From the NCBI RefSeq assembly GCF_031877795.1, contig NC_133948.1, forward strand, positions 16,818,948-16,882,947: a stretch of DNA of 64,000 nucleotides, in the 5' to 3' direction. This stretch comes from Strix aluco. Taxonomy: Eukaryota; Chordata; Aves; Strigiformes; Strigidae. Both the position numbers and the translations under genes were made by a program. Below, piece by piece: positions 32,762 through 44,000 of this stretch; the stretch's first letter is position 1; every line of letters starts with the position of its first letter. Below the pieces are notes generated by a model. That model made no database searches. It had not been told where the DNA came from and worked only from the letters and a program-made list of their open reading frames with translations.

Positions 32762-33090
32762 ATGGGTTAAAACCTCCTGGGTGGAGCCTTCCCGGGGGTG
32801 TGGCCTCTCCCCAGGGGGCGGAGCCTTTGCTCTCCCCCCCCCCCCCGCAGCTGTGGGTCTGTCCCGGTGGGGGCGTGGCCTGACCACAGGGGCGTGGCTT
32901 GTCCCAGTATTGTCCCAGTAGGGCTGTGGCCTCTCCTGGGGTGTGTCACAGCACAGGGGTGGAGCCTTCACTGTGTTTCCTTTTCCAAACCAGGGGATAA
33001 ATGGGGGCTTTGAGGGGTGTGGCTTGTCTTGGTGGGTGGGGCCTGCTGCAAGAAGGGTGTGGCCTCTCCAGGGGGTGTGTCCCACCTTGA
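32762..33090 (+). repeat. Degenerate GGGCGTGGCCT repeat cluster with C13 homopolymer, copy 2
   Basis: Duplicate of 12970-13300 with a shorter poly-C run (13 at 32834-32846). Confidence 0.7.
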
Positions 33091-33128
33091 GGACGGGGCT
33101 TTCCCCACTCTCCCTTGCCATAATTGAT

Positions 33129-33624
33129 TATTGAGTGCACTAGCAGGTGTATTCCATCAGGGCCCATGAACTTCCATATGTCCAGTTTGCTTACGTATTC
33201 CCTAATCTGATTCTCTTCCACCGAGAGTACGTTTTACTTGCTTCGGACTTTTCCCCTGATCTTCTGGGGCTGCGATTCCTGAAGGCTGGTCTTCCCAGTA
33301 AAGATAGAAGTGAAGAACTCGTTGATGACCTCGGCCTTTTCCATGTCCTGTGTCACCAGGGCCCCTGAATGGGGATTGAGCAGCAGACCCACACTTTCCC
33401 TAGTATTCCCTTTGTTTACATCCTTGTAGAAATCTCTCTTGCTTCCCTTCACATCTCTTGCCAGATTCAACTCCAGGCCAGCCTTGGCTTTCTCAGCCCC
33501 ATCCCTGAATGATCGGGCAGCTCTTCATTCCATCAGCCATCATACCCTGCCTCCATCTCTTGAACGCTTCCTTTATATGTCTGAGTTTACTCAGGAACTC
33601 CTTGCTCATCCACACAAGCCTTCT
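33129..33624 (-). mobile_element. CR1 LINE ORF2 internal fragment, copy 2
   Basis: Duplicate of 13340-13835. Confidence 0.8.
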
Positions 33625-35512
33625 GCTACTTTTGCTTGATTTCTTGCTTGTTTGCAGGAAATATATAAGAAAAAACATATGTAACAAAAACATGTCCCCT
33701 GTCTTATCTACTTTGCTTTTGGGGTGAGGACTGTGGGCTGCTATCCCCCACTTCCATGGGTTCCTCTGCTTGTGGTGGCAAGCTGGGTGATGCAGAGGAT
33801 GGCGCATTTCCTCTGTGACTGAAAGGAGTGGGATTTCCACCCCTCCACATCTGCTTGTTAGCAGCAGACGAAATAGGCAGGGATCACAAAACCACAGTGT
33901 GTTCCTAATGGGAAACATTATTACTTGGGTAAGGAATGGGAGCTGCAGCCTCCAGGATGAGCCCAGGGTGGCTCTGTCGCGTGGCCAGATGACTGCAGGA
34001 GGAGAAGGTCCTTGCCTGAGTCCGGATCGGCCTCTGCAGGATGGGGGAGCACAGGCTGGGTCTTCAGCCCAGAGATCACAGCTCAGGCTTCTCAACCCCC
34101 ACCAGCACTGACAGCACCAAAGAGTTAAACACAGCTGGAATGTCAGCCCAGGCGCCGGAAGCGTTTTACCAACTGCTTGGGACCAAAGGCACCAACAGCA
34201 AATGGGCAACCTCTGCGTACTGTGTTTGCAGCCTGTTTTTTCATATTGTTCTGATAGCTGTTTTTTCTAACGTAAGTCTAGGTACATTTAAAGGCAACAT
34301 AGAGCGCTGGAGATACCGTGATCACAGTCTTAAGGGATTTTTCTACTCTCTTCTTCACGGAACTTTATAGCATTCCTCCTCTACTGTTTGGCTGTTTCGT
34401 TACAGACATAACATTTAAAAAATCTGTAGCAGCAATTTATCCAAATTTAAGTCAACTGGGTTATACAGAGGTAGAAGCGTATGTGGTAAAATGCTTTTAG
34501 GCAAACAATTGGAGGAGAAAGAAACTTGGCATTTGTAGTGGCCATGACATAATAAAGGCATTATTATACATTAGTGTCTCTGATACATGAGTATCAAGAG
34601 AAAGCTTTCCCGCAGCTGACTTTCCCTTAGTGCTAGCTGTTGGACTGCAGGGTCAGGAGCGTCACAGCTGTTTTTTGGACTGCTTACGTGCTGCCCAGTA
34701 GCCAGTTCTTCTGTATGCAAGCCCATAGATTTCTGTATGCAAGCCCAAGACCCCCAGATCTCCATCTCCATCATAATCCAGTTATTTAGAACTCTGCAGT
34801 TCTGGTTTTAGACTGTTTTAATTTACACATGCTACTCCCAATGCAAGAAGAGCAACTGCAGGAATTTTGGTCCTCAGGGAGGGAGCGACGCGTCAAGCTC
34901 CCCTACGGCAAATCCAGGCATCTGGAATCCCCTGGAGGACCCTGTTGTCCAGATCTGCGGGATGTCCCGGTGTCACGGAGGCCTAGGATGCTCCAGCATT
35001 GCCAGGTGGCCCTGGGAGGCAGAAGGAGGAATGGAGAAAGAGGAGGTGAATGGAGAAATCTGGGGTGGGGGGAATCATGGGGCATAGGGGGGGCCCTAGG
35101 GGCAACTGATGGGTCTAAGGGTGAAAGTACGGGACCCTGGGGGCAACTGGGTCAACTGACTGTAACTGCAGCCCGCAAAGGGACAGTGGGGGTTCTGGGG
35201 AAAAGGGGTGAAAAGTGGCAGGGTCTCAGGGGCAATTAGGGAATTTGGGGGAAGCAAGGCAGCCTGGCGTTGTCCTGGGTGCAAGGGAGGGGTCCTGGAA
35301 TGGGCCAGAGGACAATGGGAGTCCCAGGGGAAAACAGAGGGCCTTGTGAGTTTAGGAGTCCTGGCAGTCTCTGCGCCACCTTGGACACCTGGGAGCCCTT
35401 GCATCTGTAGGGAATCCCGAGGGATCGAGGGTCCAGGGGGGTTTGGGAGTGCCATGCAGGGAGCCCCAGAAGCACGGGGATGACAGGGTAAGGTTCACCA
35501 GGTCAGGAGGAC
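33625..35512. other. Intergenic stretch between KLHL10-like and SPACA6 genes, copy 2
   Basis: Duplicate of 13836-15723 with two substitutions noticed; no gene recognised. Confidence 0.5.
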
Positions 35513-38500
35513 TCACACCAGCAGCAGCACGAGCGCCATGAAGCCAAGTGCCAGCCCCAGCCCCAGCGATGCCATGTGGTGCAGGGGAGTCCTGCGTTCG
35601 GGCCAGCGCAGCACAGCTCTGAACTGAGCCTGGAGTTCCTGCTCTGCCTCCAGGCTTCCCCCTGATACTGTGGGGACCAAGGCACCTCGGGTCACGGGGC
35701 ACTGCCCCCCAGGGACCAGGTGTGCCTGCAGCACCTGCTCCAGCCACAGACCTCCCTGCCCCAGGGACCCAGGCGTCCGGGGGCCCCTGCGCCACCCCAC
35801 GTGCCCCACTGTCCCCAGAGGAGCCGTGCGTCAGGGACCACCTGCTCCACTCCACCTGTGGTGTCCTGGCACCCTGCTCACACCCCCATGCACCCCCCTC
35901 CCATGGACCCAGGTGTCTGGGGTCCTGCTCCACCCTCCACTGCTCATTGCCCCCAGGGCACGCAGCTGTCTGGGCTCACCGTTGAGGTAGAAGTACTTGC
36001 GGACCAAGGGCTCAGAGAGGACCCCCAGGACACAGGCGACGGTTCCTGGAACGGGGTCCTGGAGGGTCAGACTGAGAGGTCCCTCCACACTCTCCTGCAG
36101 CTCATCAAACACTGCCAGATCCTGTGTGCGCAGCTGGGGACGGGGGAACACATCACTGCAGCCTGGTCCACCAGGTACACGAGACAGCATACATGTGCAC
36201 ACAAAGGCACCCGTGTCCTGCACATGCCCATCATGCCCCCTTCATTCTTCTTGTACCCTTTGCTCATGCACACGCATGCACCTTGTGTCCCACACGTGCT
36301 CCTTGTGCCCTGTGTGTGTGCACACAGGGCTGCACAAGCAGAGCACATGGAGAAGTCGCTTCCTTCACACACAAGTGCGCACAAGCGCACATGAATCTGC
36401 AAACACACGAGTGACCCGCCTCCTGCTTGAGTGCACCCTGCACGTGGGCGGGCACTCGCTTGCATCCTGTGCGTGCTTACACACGTGCTGCTGACAGCAC
36501 ACGTATCTCCTGTACAAGCAATACCCGCATCTATCGATAGCCCTCGCGCCAAGCGCACAGCTGTGTGCACGCAGGCCTTGTTACCCATGCCCAGTCCTCT
36601 CACGAATGTCTACGTACACCCTTGCCCACGCCTGTGCAACTCACATCCTTGGCAAACATCCAGGTAACGGGCAGGTCGGACGGGGTGGCAAAGGGCACGT
36701 CGCAGTGCAGTGTGATGGCTTCACCCGCGTGGGTCCACGTGTCCTGCACTGGGAGCATGGACAGGCACGTGAGCTCCCACCTGCTCAGTCAGTGACAGAA
36801 ATGACCGCGCTCCTGGGTGGCTGCACGCGCTCTGGGGCTCGCGGGGGGGTGGCTGGGCACGCACCTTGGCACTCATGGTGGGCCCTGCCCACGTGCCCAT
36901 GTGTGCAAAATGAGGGTTGCCCCCGAGCCCGGGAGGCACCCAGCTCCGGGATGGGGCTGTGGATGCCTGGGCCCCCCACGGCCCCGTACCTGGGCAGTCC
37001 AGGGGAAACTGGCAGTCCACGAGGCGGCAGGTAGCACACTGGAAGACGCGGGCGGCTGGCTGGTACCCTGGGAGGAGAGAGTGCGTGGTCCCAGGGAGAA
37101 GGGAGATGTGCTAGGGGACAGGGGGTGGCAAGACAGCGGGATGGGCACTCACCACAGGGCGGGACGCAGGCTGGAGCTGGTGGGGAGGAAGCAGCATTAG
37201 ACTGGGGATCAGTGGGCATCCACATCCCTGTGACGAGCTGTCAGGGCTCAGCCCTTGTCCAGCCCAGATGGGGTCCCTGGGGGTTTCTCCAGGACGGGGG
37301 TGCCCAGGGTGAGGGTCCATGGGGTGTAGATGTGCAGGGTGGGGATGTCTGTGACAGTCCCTTGAGTGGGGGTCCCAGGGCTCAGGGGTTCCCCAGGGGG
37401 GGAGTCCTGGGTGGGTGTCCCCACTGGTCCCGTACCTTCCTCCAGCTGGCTCAGCTTCGCCCAGATTGTGTTGACGGCTTCCTGCAGAGACGCCTCAAAA
37501 GACTCTGGGGTGTCCCACCAGTCCAGGTGAGACAATGTGCGCTCCTCCCAATCCCCATAAACCCTCCCCGGACCCCGCAGATCCCCTGTACAATTCACCT
37601 CGACCCCATATATCCATCCTGGAGTCCCATATATCCCCAAATACCCCCTCAAAACCCCCCAGAAGCTGTATACCTTGAAGGCCACATACCCTCAGATTCC
37701 CCAAATATCCCCTTACAGCCCCCAGACCTCCACATAGCCTGTATTTCACCACCCTCCCCATTCAAGGCCTCCACGTCCCATCTCCCGTGCCCCATGTCCT
37801 GGCCCTACCCCCTCACATGTCCCACGTCCCCTGCTCACTCATGTTCCTCTGCTTCTCCAGAAAATGCAGGGCATCCATGATGATCTCCCGAAGGGCCTCA
37901 CGCTGCCTCGACCCTGGGACCAGTAAGGACTGGGGGTTTCCAGGGGTTCCTGGAGTCCTGATCAGGGCTTAGGGATACTGGGAAGGGTCAGGTATCCCTG
38001 GGGATTCCTGAGGTCTTAGGTAGGGCCAGAGGGTCCCAGGAAGTCCCCAGGGTGTCCCTGGCCAGGGTTGGGTGATTCTCAGAGTCTCAGGAAAGGTTGG
38101 GATTCACAAAGGTCCCTGGGGTCCAGGTTAGGAGTGGGGACACCGTGGCATGGTTGGGAGTCCCTAGGGTGTTTGCCTGGGGTGGGTCCCTGGGGTCCCT
38201 GTTTAGGAAAGGGGTCCCCAACTGCCTGGAATCCTGGCTGGCGTCAGTATGAGGGCCTTGGCTGAAGTGGGGAACCCCAGAGGGTTCTCGGGGGTCCTGT
38301 TCAGGGTGGGAGACTCTTGGGATGGAGGTCCCTGGTGGGATGGAGGTGCCAGTCAGGATGGGGCTCCTTGGGCAGGGTCCCCATTGGGTTGGGTGTCCCT
38401 GGGGTTCCATGACTCACCCACGGTGACAGAGGCAAGTGGCACAGCAGCCTGGACGAGGGCCTCAAGGCACTGTCGATGTCGGGGGTCACTGACGGGGGCC

Positions 38501-38619
38501 CCAGTAATCTCATGGCAGAGCCGTGACCGCTGAATGGCGGGCCCAAAGCAGAACAGGCAGGTGTGCACCCCAGGGACCCAGGGGGCCAGCACCAGCATCA
38601 GGAGCACCCACCACGCCAT
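35513..38619 (-). CDS. SPACA6: SPACA6 sperm-egg fusion membrane protein, copy 2 (eight exons, intact)
   Basis: Exons 38619-38418, 37913-37839, 37504-37436, 37170-37153, 37067-36990, 36748-36645, 36133-35980 and 35667-35513 are copy 1 shifted by 19789. All splice sites, the 18-nt microexon, cysteine motifs, Ig cysteines, the N-V-S sequon and the terminal transmembrane helix are kept. I saw no coding difference from copy 1; the only substitution noticed within the gene is intronic (near 36348). Thus the locus could encode two identical SPACA6 proteins. The region more than about 200 bp upstream of the start differs from copy 1 through the 922-bp segment at 38821-39742, so the promoters may not be equal. 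Confidence 0.87.
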
Positions 38620-38820
38620 GGCTCCAAAGCCTAGCACCCAGATGCCTGGGTTTCCAGGCAACAGCAGGGTTACTAGGCGGAGCCCAGGCAACGGGGTTCC
38701 AGGGGACAATGGGGGTCCTACGCTGGTCCCAGATGCCCGGGTCCCCTCCTGAGAGGAGTGGGGATTTCCCTGTTAAAAACCTTCGTTCAAACTGCCTTCG
38801 AGCACTACATTCATTTTTCT

Positions 38821-39742
38821 TGGTTTCTCCATCTCTCTAGCCTTTTCCCTGCACCTTTCTTCCTCCTTCTGCTCCTCAGTCTTCTCCCTCATCTTCTTTT
38901 CCTGTTTCTAGTCCTCTGCCCTTCTCCCCATCAGCTTAGCCTGAATGCCCAGGTGTCCCTGTGCTCTGGTATTTACCTAGCACTGCCCTAGGGAAGATCC
39001 GTGGCTTTAGGGCTAGGGATCATCTGGGAGCTGATCTCCTTACTTAGATGGCAGAGCGAGGTGTAGTTAGAGCAGAGGTTGTTCCCAGCTGGTGCTCTAT
39101 GCATCTTGTTGAAACCACAGGCTGTGGATCTTATTTTGAGGCGAGGTTTCTTATTCTGTGCTTATTGCTCCCAGGGAGGCTGCACAGGAGTGGTGTTGGG
39201 GGCTGGAGGCACAGGTGGGGCCTGCTGTGATTCCTTGTAAATATGAACTGAACTTGTCCTAATGCACTCGAATGAAGCCAGACTGACTGCATGATGTCTG
39301 ACAAAAAGAGCAACAAGTCAAGGCACTTGTAGCTGGCTTTTTTAGGCAGTCTTCATAGGGAGCTTTTGATATTGATCGATTTCTGGAAGGCAAGACAGCA
39401 GTGAGGAAAGAAAACTGCAGCTTGTCTAAATGATTTCTTCACTGTAGGCAGGGTCCAGGCCACCTGCTAAGCAGGGCCTTACTGCAGTTTATGAACACAG
39501 AAAATGAGCTATCTGTAAGGAAAGTTTCAGTAGAAGTAAGGCTAAATTTGCACCTCTGTATCTGATGCAAAGAAGAGATTACTGGGCAGGGCCTACATCT
39601 CAAATGCATGCCTGTGTTTAATGCAGGCTGTCAGGGTCTTTTCAGGGGTACTTCTGAACTGCAGGTTGTGTGTCTGACTGGTGCTGAGTCCTGGGATGAG
39701 CCAGCTCCTGCTGAGAGTTTTAGCTCAGAGGATGTGATAGGC
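38821..39742. other. 922-bp segment present only in duplication copy 2
   Basis: Pyrimidine-rich start (TTTCTCCATCTCTCTAGCC) then ordinary non-coding DNA; no ORF, LTR or repeat recognised. The trinucleotide TGG flanks it on both sides (38821-38823 and 39743-39745), so loss from copy 1 by microhomology is simpler than insertion into copy 2. Confidence 0.85.
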
Positions 39743-41094
39743 TGGAAACCATCTTTGTTGTGGACCCCAGATGTCAGAGGTGTGGACATGTTGCCGATGG
39801 CCCCTGGCCTGGAGATGTGGGAAGTCTTGCCAGCAGTCTGGTCAGGATTTTGTTTTCTGCTGGAACGGGTTTCCAGATGGCTTTAACAAACGATTGCCTT
39901 TCTGCTTGCTGTGGCTCTCTGCAGCAGGGCCCTCCTGTCTGTTTGGATTTAACCAGTGTAAGGGCTTTGCAGGAGGACTGGCTAAAACAGCCTTCTCTCG
40001 ATGGAGATCACTAGCATTTGTGTAGAAAAGCAGAGGTTCAGTCAGGAAAGCTCATAGTGTAGTGTTGTGCTCAGACCATGATCTCTGTCTCCTGGAGATA
40101 CTGATCAGCTGGACTCACACTCCAACTAAATCTTTCCGAGTCCTACAGAACAGAGTCCCACGGGCTCATGATGTTGTAGTTAGAGTGCCCAATGGCAGTG
40201 TTTGATTTGCCATCGCTTTGCCAAGGCAAAGCCCATTTCAAGATAACAGTCCCACAAAACTCCAGGACTGCAGTCTTCTCAGTCTTTTGCAGCCTTCACA
40301 CTGCCAGGGTGTTGATGCTGTTTCATCAGAAGTGAGGTTCGGCCTAATCCTGGGATTTCTTTCCTGGCCTGTCTGGACTAAGCAACCCCTGGTCATTCAC
40401 TAACTGGTCCTGCTCTACCTTCAGCCTAGGTAACTTTCTGTTCCTCATTCCCCTCTTCTTCTGAATGAAACATCACAGTTGTGATAAACATGAAAAGGCT
40501 GAATGTTTACACCGTTAGATCTCATATGCGTGTTGTTTCCTTGTACAAATATTATTTTATAGAATAGCCTCTTCATTTCCCTGTTCTGTGTTAGTAGCTC
40601 TGAACATTTAATTTGGTCTACAGGAGTCTACTGAACCCTGAAGCAGTGTTCAGAAGGAGGCCTTACCAGGGATTTCTTCAAACGCATTAAAATAAAAGCT
40701 GCTTGCTCCCAGCAGCCAAGCAACTGCACACCCACGACGTCCCATTTCACCTCCTGGACACACACCACCGCTGGCTTCCGGCTCTCTGCCTGGCTCGTGC
40801 CCTGCACCGGGGAGGAAGAAAGGTCCTACGTCGGCAGCTGCAGTGCCTGCACACTGGGAGAGAGCTGTAACGAGGAATTTTAATGGGCACTAAATACAAC
40901 AGGCAACTTGCCCGTGTTTCAGCCAGTGCCTGCTCTGGGGTCTGCGAGGCAGGCGGTGCTCCAAGGGGCTCTTTACAGGAGCTGTCTGCAGGTTTATGCC
41001 AGGGGTACTGAAAGAAGGAGCAGAGCCATGTCTGTCACTGTTTTACAGGACATTTCAAGACAAAGCCCCAGACAAACCCCCACCTCTAGCCAAT
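39743..41094. other. Distal non-coding part of duplication copy 2
   Basis: Matches 19031-20383 with two substitutions noticed near 39825; no gene recognised. Homology ends at CTCTAGCCAAT. Confidence 0.6.
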
Positions 41095-44000
41095 TATTAA
41101 TAGCATTCCTGACAGACACCTTTAGGCAGCAAGGAAACATTGCTAAGGGCATTCAGCACTGCAGGAGTTGGACATATTTAGGCCATTTAAAACAATCTAT
41201 TTTGGCACGTCTGCTGCAGATGTCCAGTAGAGAAGGCGTTAGTCTGGCAGACTCAAGGAGTGGTTTTTGTTTGTTCTCTCTTAATTTTGTGATACATGAC
41301 CTTGGGTTAGTCCTCAGGGTTGTATCTCCCTCTACTCTGAATTGAGGAGAAGGATGTTTACCAGCATTTATTAACTCTTCAAGATCTAAGTGTCATCGAG
41401 ATGTTGTTAATGAATGTCACTGTGATACATTCCACCTATTGCCTATGTGTGTTTTTGCAGCTCTGCCTTCAGAGACTGGAGCTGACAAGGAATTAGACAC
41501 TGAAGATGTTAAGGCTGACTCAGGGCTCTTTGTACCATGCTCTATTCTGTAATTTGGCTCCTGCCTGAAGGCATGAATAAGATCCCCAAACACTAACAAG
41601 CTAATCCAGCCGTGCTGAGAGCAGAGCCCTACCCCAGCACCACTTTCCGAAGGCTGATGGGCTTCCAGTAGCCAGTCGTATCCTCTTCTGCTTTAGGACA
41701 CTGGCGCGCACCCTGCAGCAGTGAAAAAAGTTGATGTTCACAGCTGCCTGGTACCTCTCAGCTCTTCAGGAGATGCCAGTTCCCATCTCTCCCCACAGGG
41801 TGATGGAAGGGAGCATGTACAGGTACCTGCTGTGCCCCTTGGCCCTCCTGCAGTGCGAGGTATGACCAGCACTGACCCAGCCTGGGTGGTCACAAGCCTT
41901 TCATTGCACTGACTGCTGTGAGAAAGGAACAGGCTTGTGGACATGTCCGAAGCTGATGGTGCATCCATCAACACCCTTTGGTGCTTCTGAAAGTAATACT
42001 TTCCCTTTCAAAAGTGTGTAATGAGAATTTACCAGAGTGGATATGCTAGTCCTCAGGTTTGGACTAGAGTTCATGTTTTAATTAACAGTATAGGAAGCTG
42101 AACAGGGTGGGATTTGATGCTTGTCTCCAGATGACATTTGTGGTTTGCTTTCCTATTTAATTTCTGATTGTATTTCATATAACCAACATGAAGCAGTTTT
42201 ATCTCATTTTCATCTTTCAGTCCAGAGATCTGGAGAAACTGAGAATGACATCACTTCTGCAAATAGCAAGTGTAATTCTGTAGCAAAAGGTGGTCAGAAT
42301 ATTTCTTGGTGACAGTGTCAGATGTAGCCATTACAGCTTCAGCTGAAATTGGTTGCTTAGCCATTATATAGATGAAGTGCCCCATAGGTCTTTGTAGGTA
42401 ATTCTGCTTAGATCTATCCTACATCACAAACAACCCATGCACTTCCCAGCAGCCAGTATGTTCGCTCTTGGAGGGTTCCAAAGGTTGGGACAGCACCAGA
42501 TGTTGCAAATTGGATTTGTAGGGAGTAATGGATGTATGACCCCAAAAACGAACACCAGGAAATGCCCGAATCAGTCGAGGCCTCAGAGAGAGACTGGAAA
42601 AAAGCAAGACTGAAAGAGCTAGAGAGGGAAAGAGCACAACTGGTAGGGCTCTGTGCTGTGGTACCATTGCCTGCCCTCCCGTGTGATTTGGAGGAGACAA
42701 AAGCTTCATCTCCCAACTGCAGCCTGGCAGCAATGACACGTGTCGGAGTCTACACACAGATTTGTGCAGGCAGGGTCAGGTTAGGGCAGTGTTATCCCAG
42801 GATGTCACCTGCATCTACTTTTCCCTGCTGCAGCCACACAAATGGTGGCAACTGGCGGAGAGACTGGAGTGTTGAGTTTTGCCCTAAAATAGTCAGTTCT
42901 CCATTGATATTCTGCAGGCAGTAAATTGTACCCAGCTGCTCCACAACATAAACGTTGCCTCTCTGTTCTGCTGTGTGTCACTTACTCTTGTATAATGCAT
43001 TTCTCACTCATTTCCATATTTTTCCCCATTGTAGTGATAAACTAATAAATCTGGGAAATTTGGAAGATGTTTTGTAAAACCCATTTGCTGACTCCAGTAT
43101 TATTCAGAAGTTTGTTGTTTTTTTTTTTTTTTTTTTCCTGAGAGAGACAGCAAATAATTGAACAAATAGTTTTCAAGTTCTTTCTATTTGGCATCTTCTG
43201 AAGTGGGGGCATTTTTTCACTTCTTTCAAAATGTTTGTAAACTTTTGCATTGACAATTATATGAAGACATCAAAATAATCACTAAAATTTTTATATTTAA
43301 TGAAAACTTAGTTATAAGCAAATGAAAAATGTCAATAGGATTCTAAATAATAACTTCCAAGAAAAAAAAATACAAAAATTTCACAGCTGGTCACACTGAA
43401 GCCTAAATTTTATTCTGTTTTATCTCTCCCTTGATGAAAACATGATAGTCATAATAAGGTAGCTGTTGTGTTCCAAAATCAGTATTTTAAGTCCTATTCC
43501 AGGTGAAACCTGCAGGCTCAGCACATTCTTATTACTTCTACCCTGGGCATCAGAAACAGTTATTACCTTGTTCATATTAATACCTCTAAGTTGGTGCTTT
43601 CATCAGGTCAGAAAAACTCCCCATGTTTTTTTCAGATGGAGAGCAGCAACAGCTTCTGGCTAAGGCCCAGCTCAGGACCCAGGTGTGAAAATGAACAGCA
43701 GTTCAGGACCAGAGCACCTCTAGTTCTCGGTGGGAGGTGAAAGGTGATGGTCTCTTCCAGGCGTGAATCTCTGCAGCTGCTCCTTTCCTTCTTTCAGTAC
43801 TGTGGTGGTAGTTAATCAAATATATTGTTCCTCTATGCCTCAGAGCAGTGTCTTTCCTCTACAGACTTCCCCTTTCTAATTTTCCTTCAGTCCTTCATCA
43901 TATTCAGCCTGGAGTGAATATCTCAAAGACTTTTTCATTCATTTCATCTGAGCCTGTTGGGGTACTGGGGCAAAGTCCTTCCCTCTGTAACAAAATAAAT

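Larger units (their letters stand above)
23240..41094 (+). repeat. Segmental duplication, copy 2 (about 17.9 kb)
   Basis: Direct-orientation partner of 3911-20383. It is longer because of twelve additional VNTR units (+453 bp) and a 922-bp segment at 38821-39742 absent from copy 1. Other indels are small: +17 and +2 near 25.9 kb, +3, -1, -8, +6, and a 10-base shorter poly-C. Confidence 0.95.
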
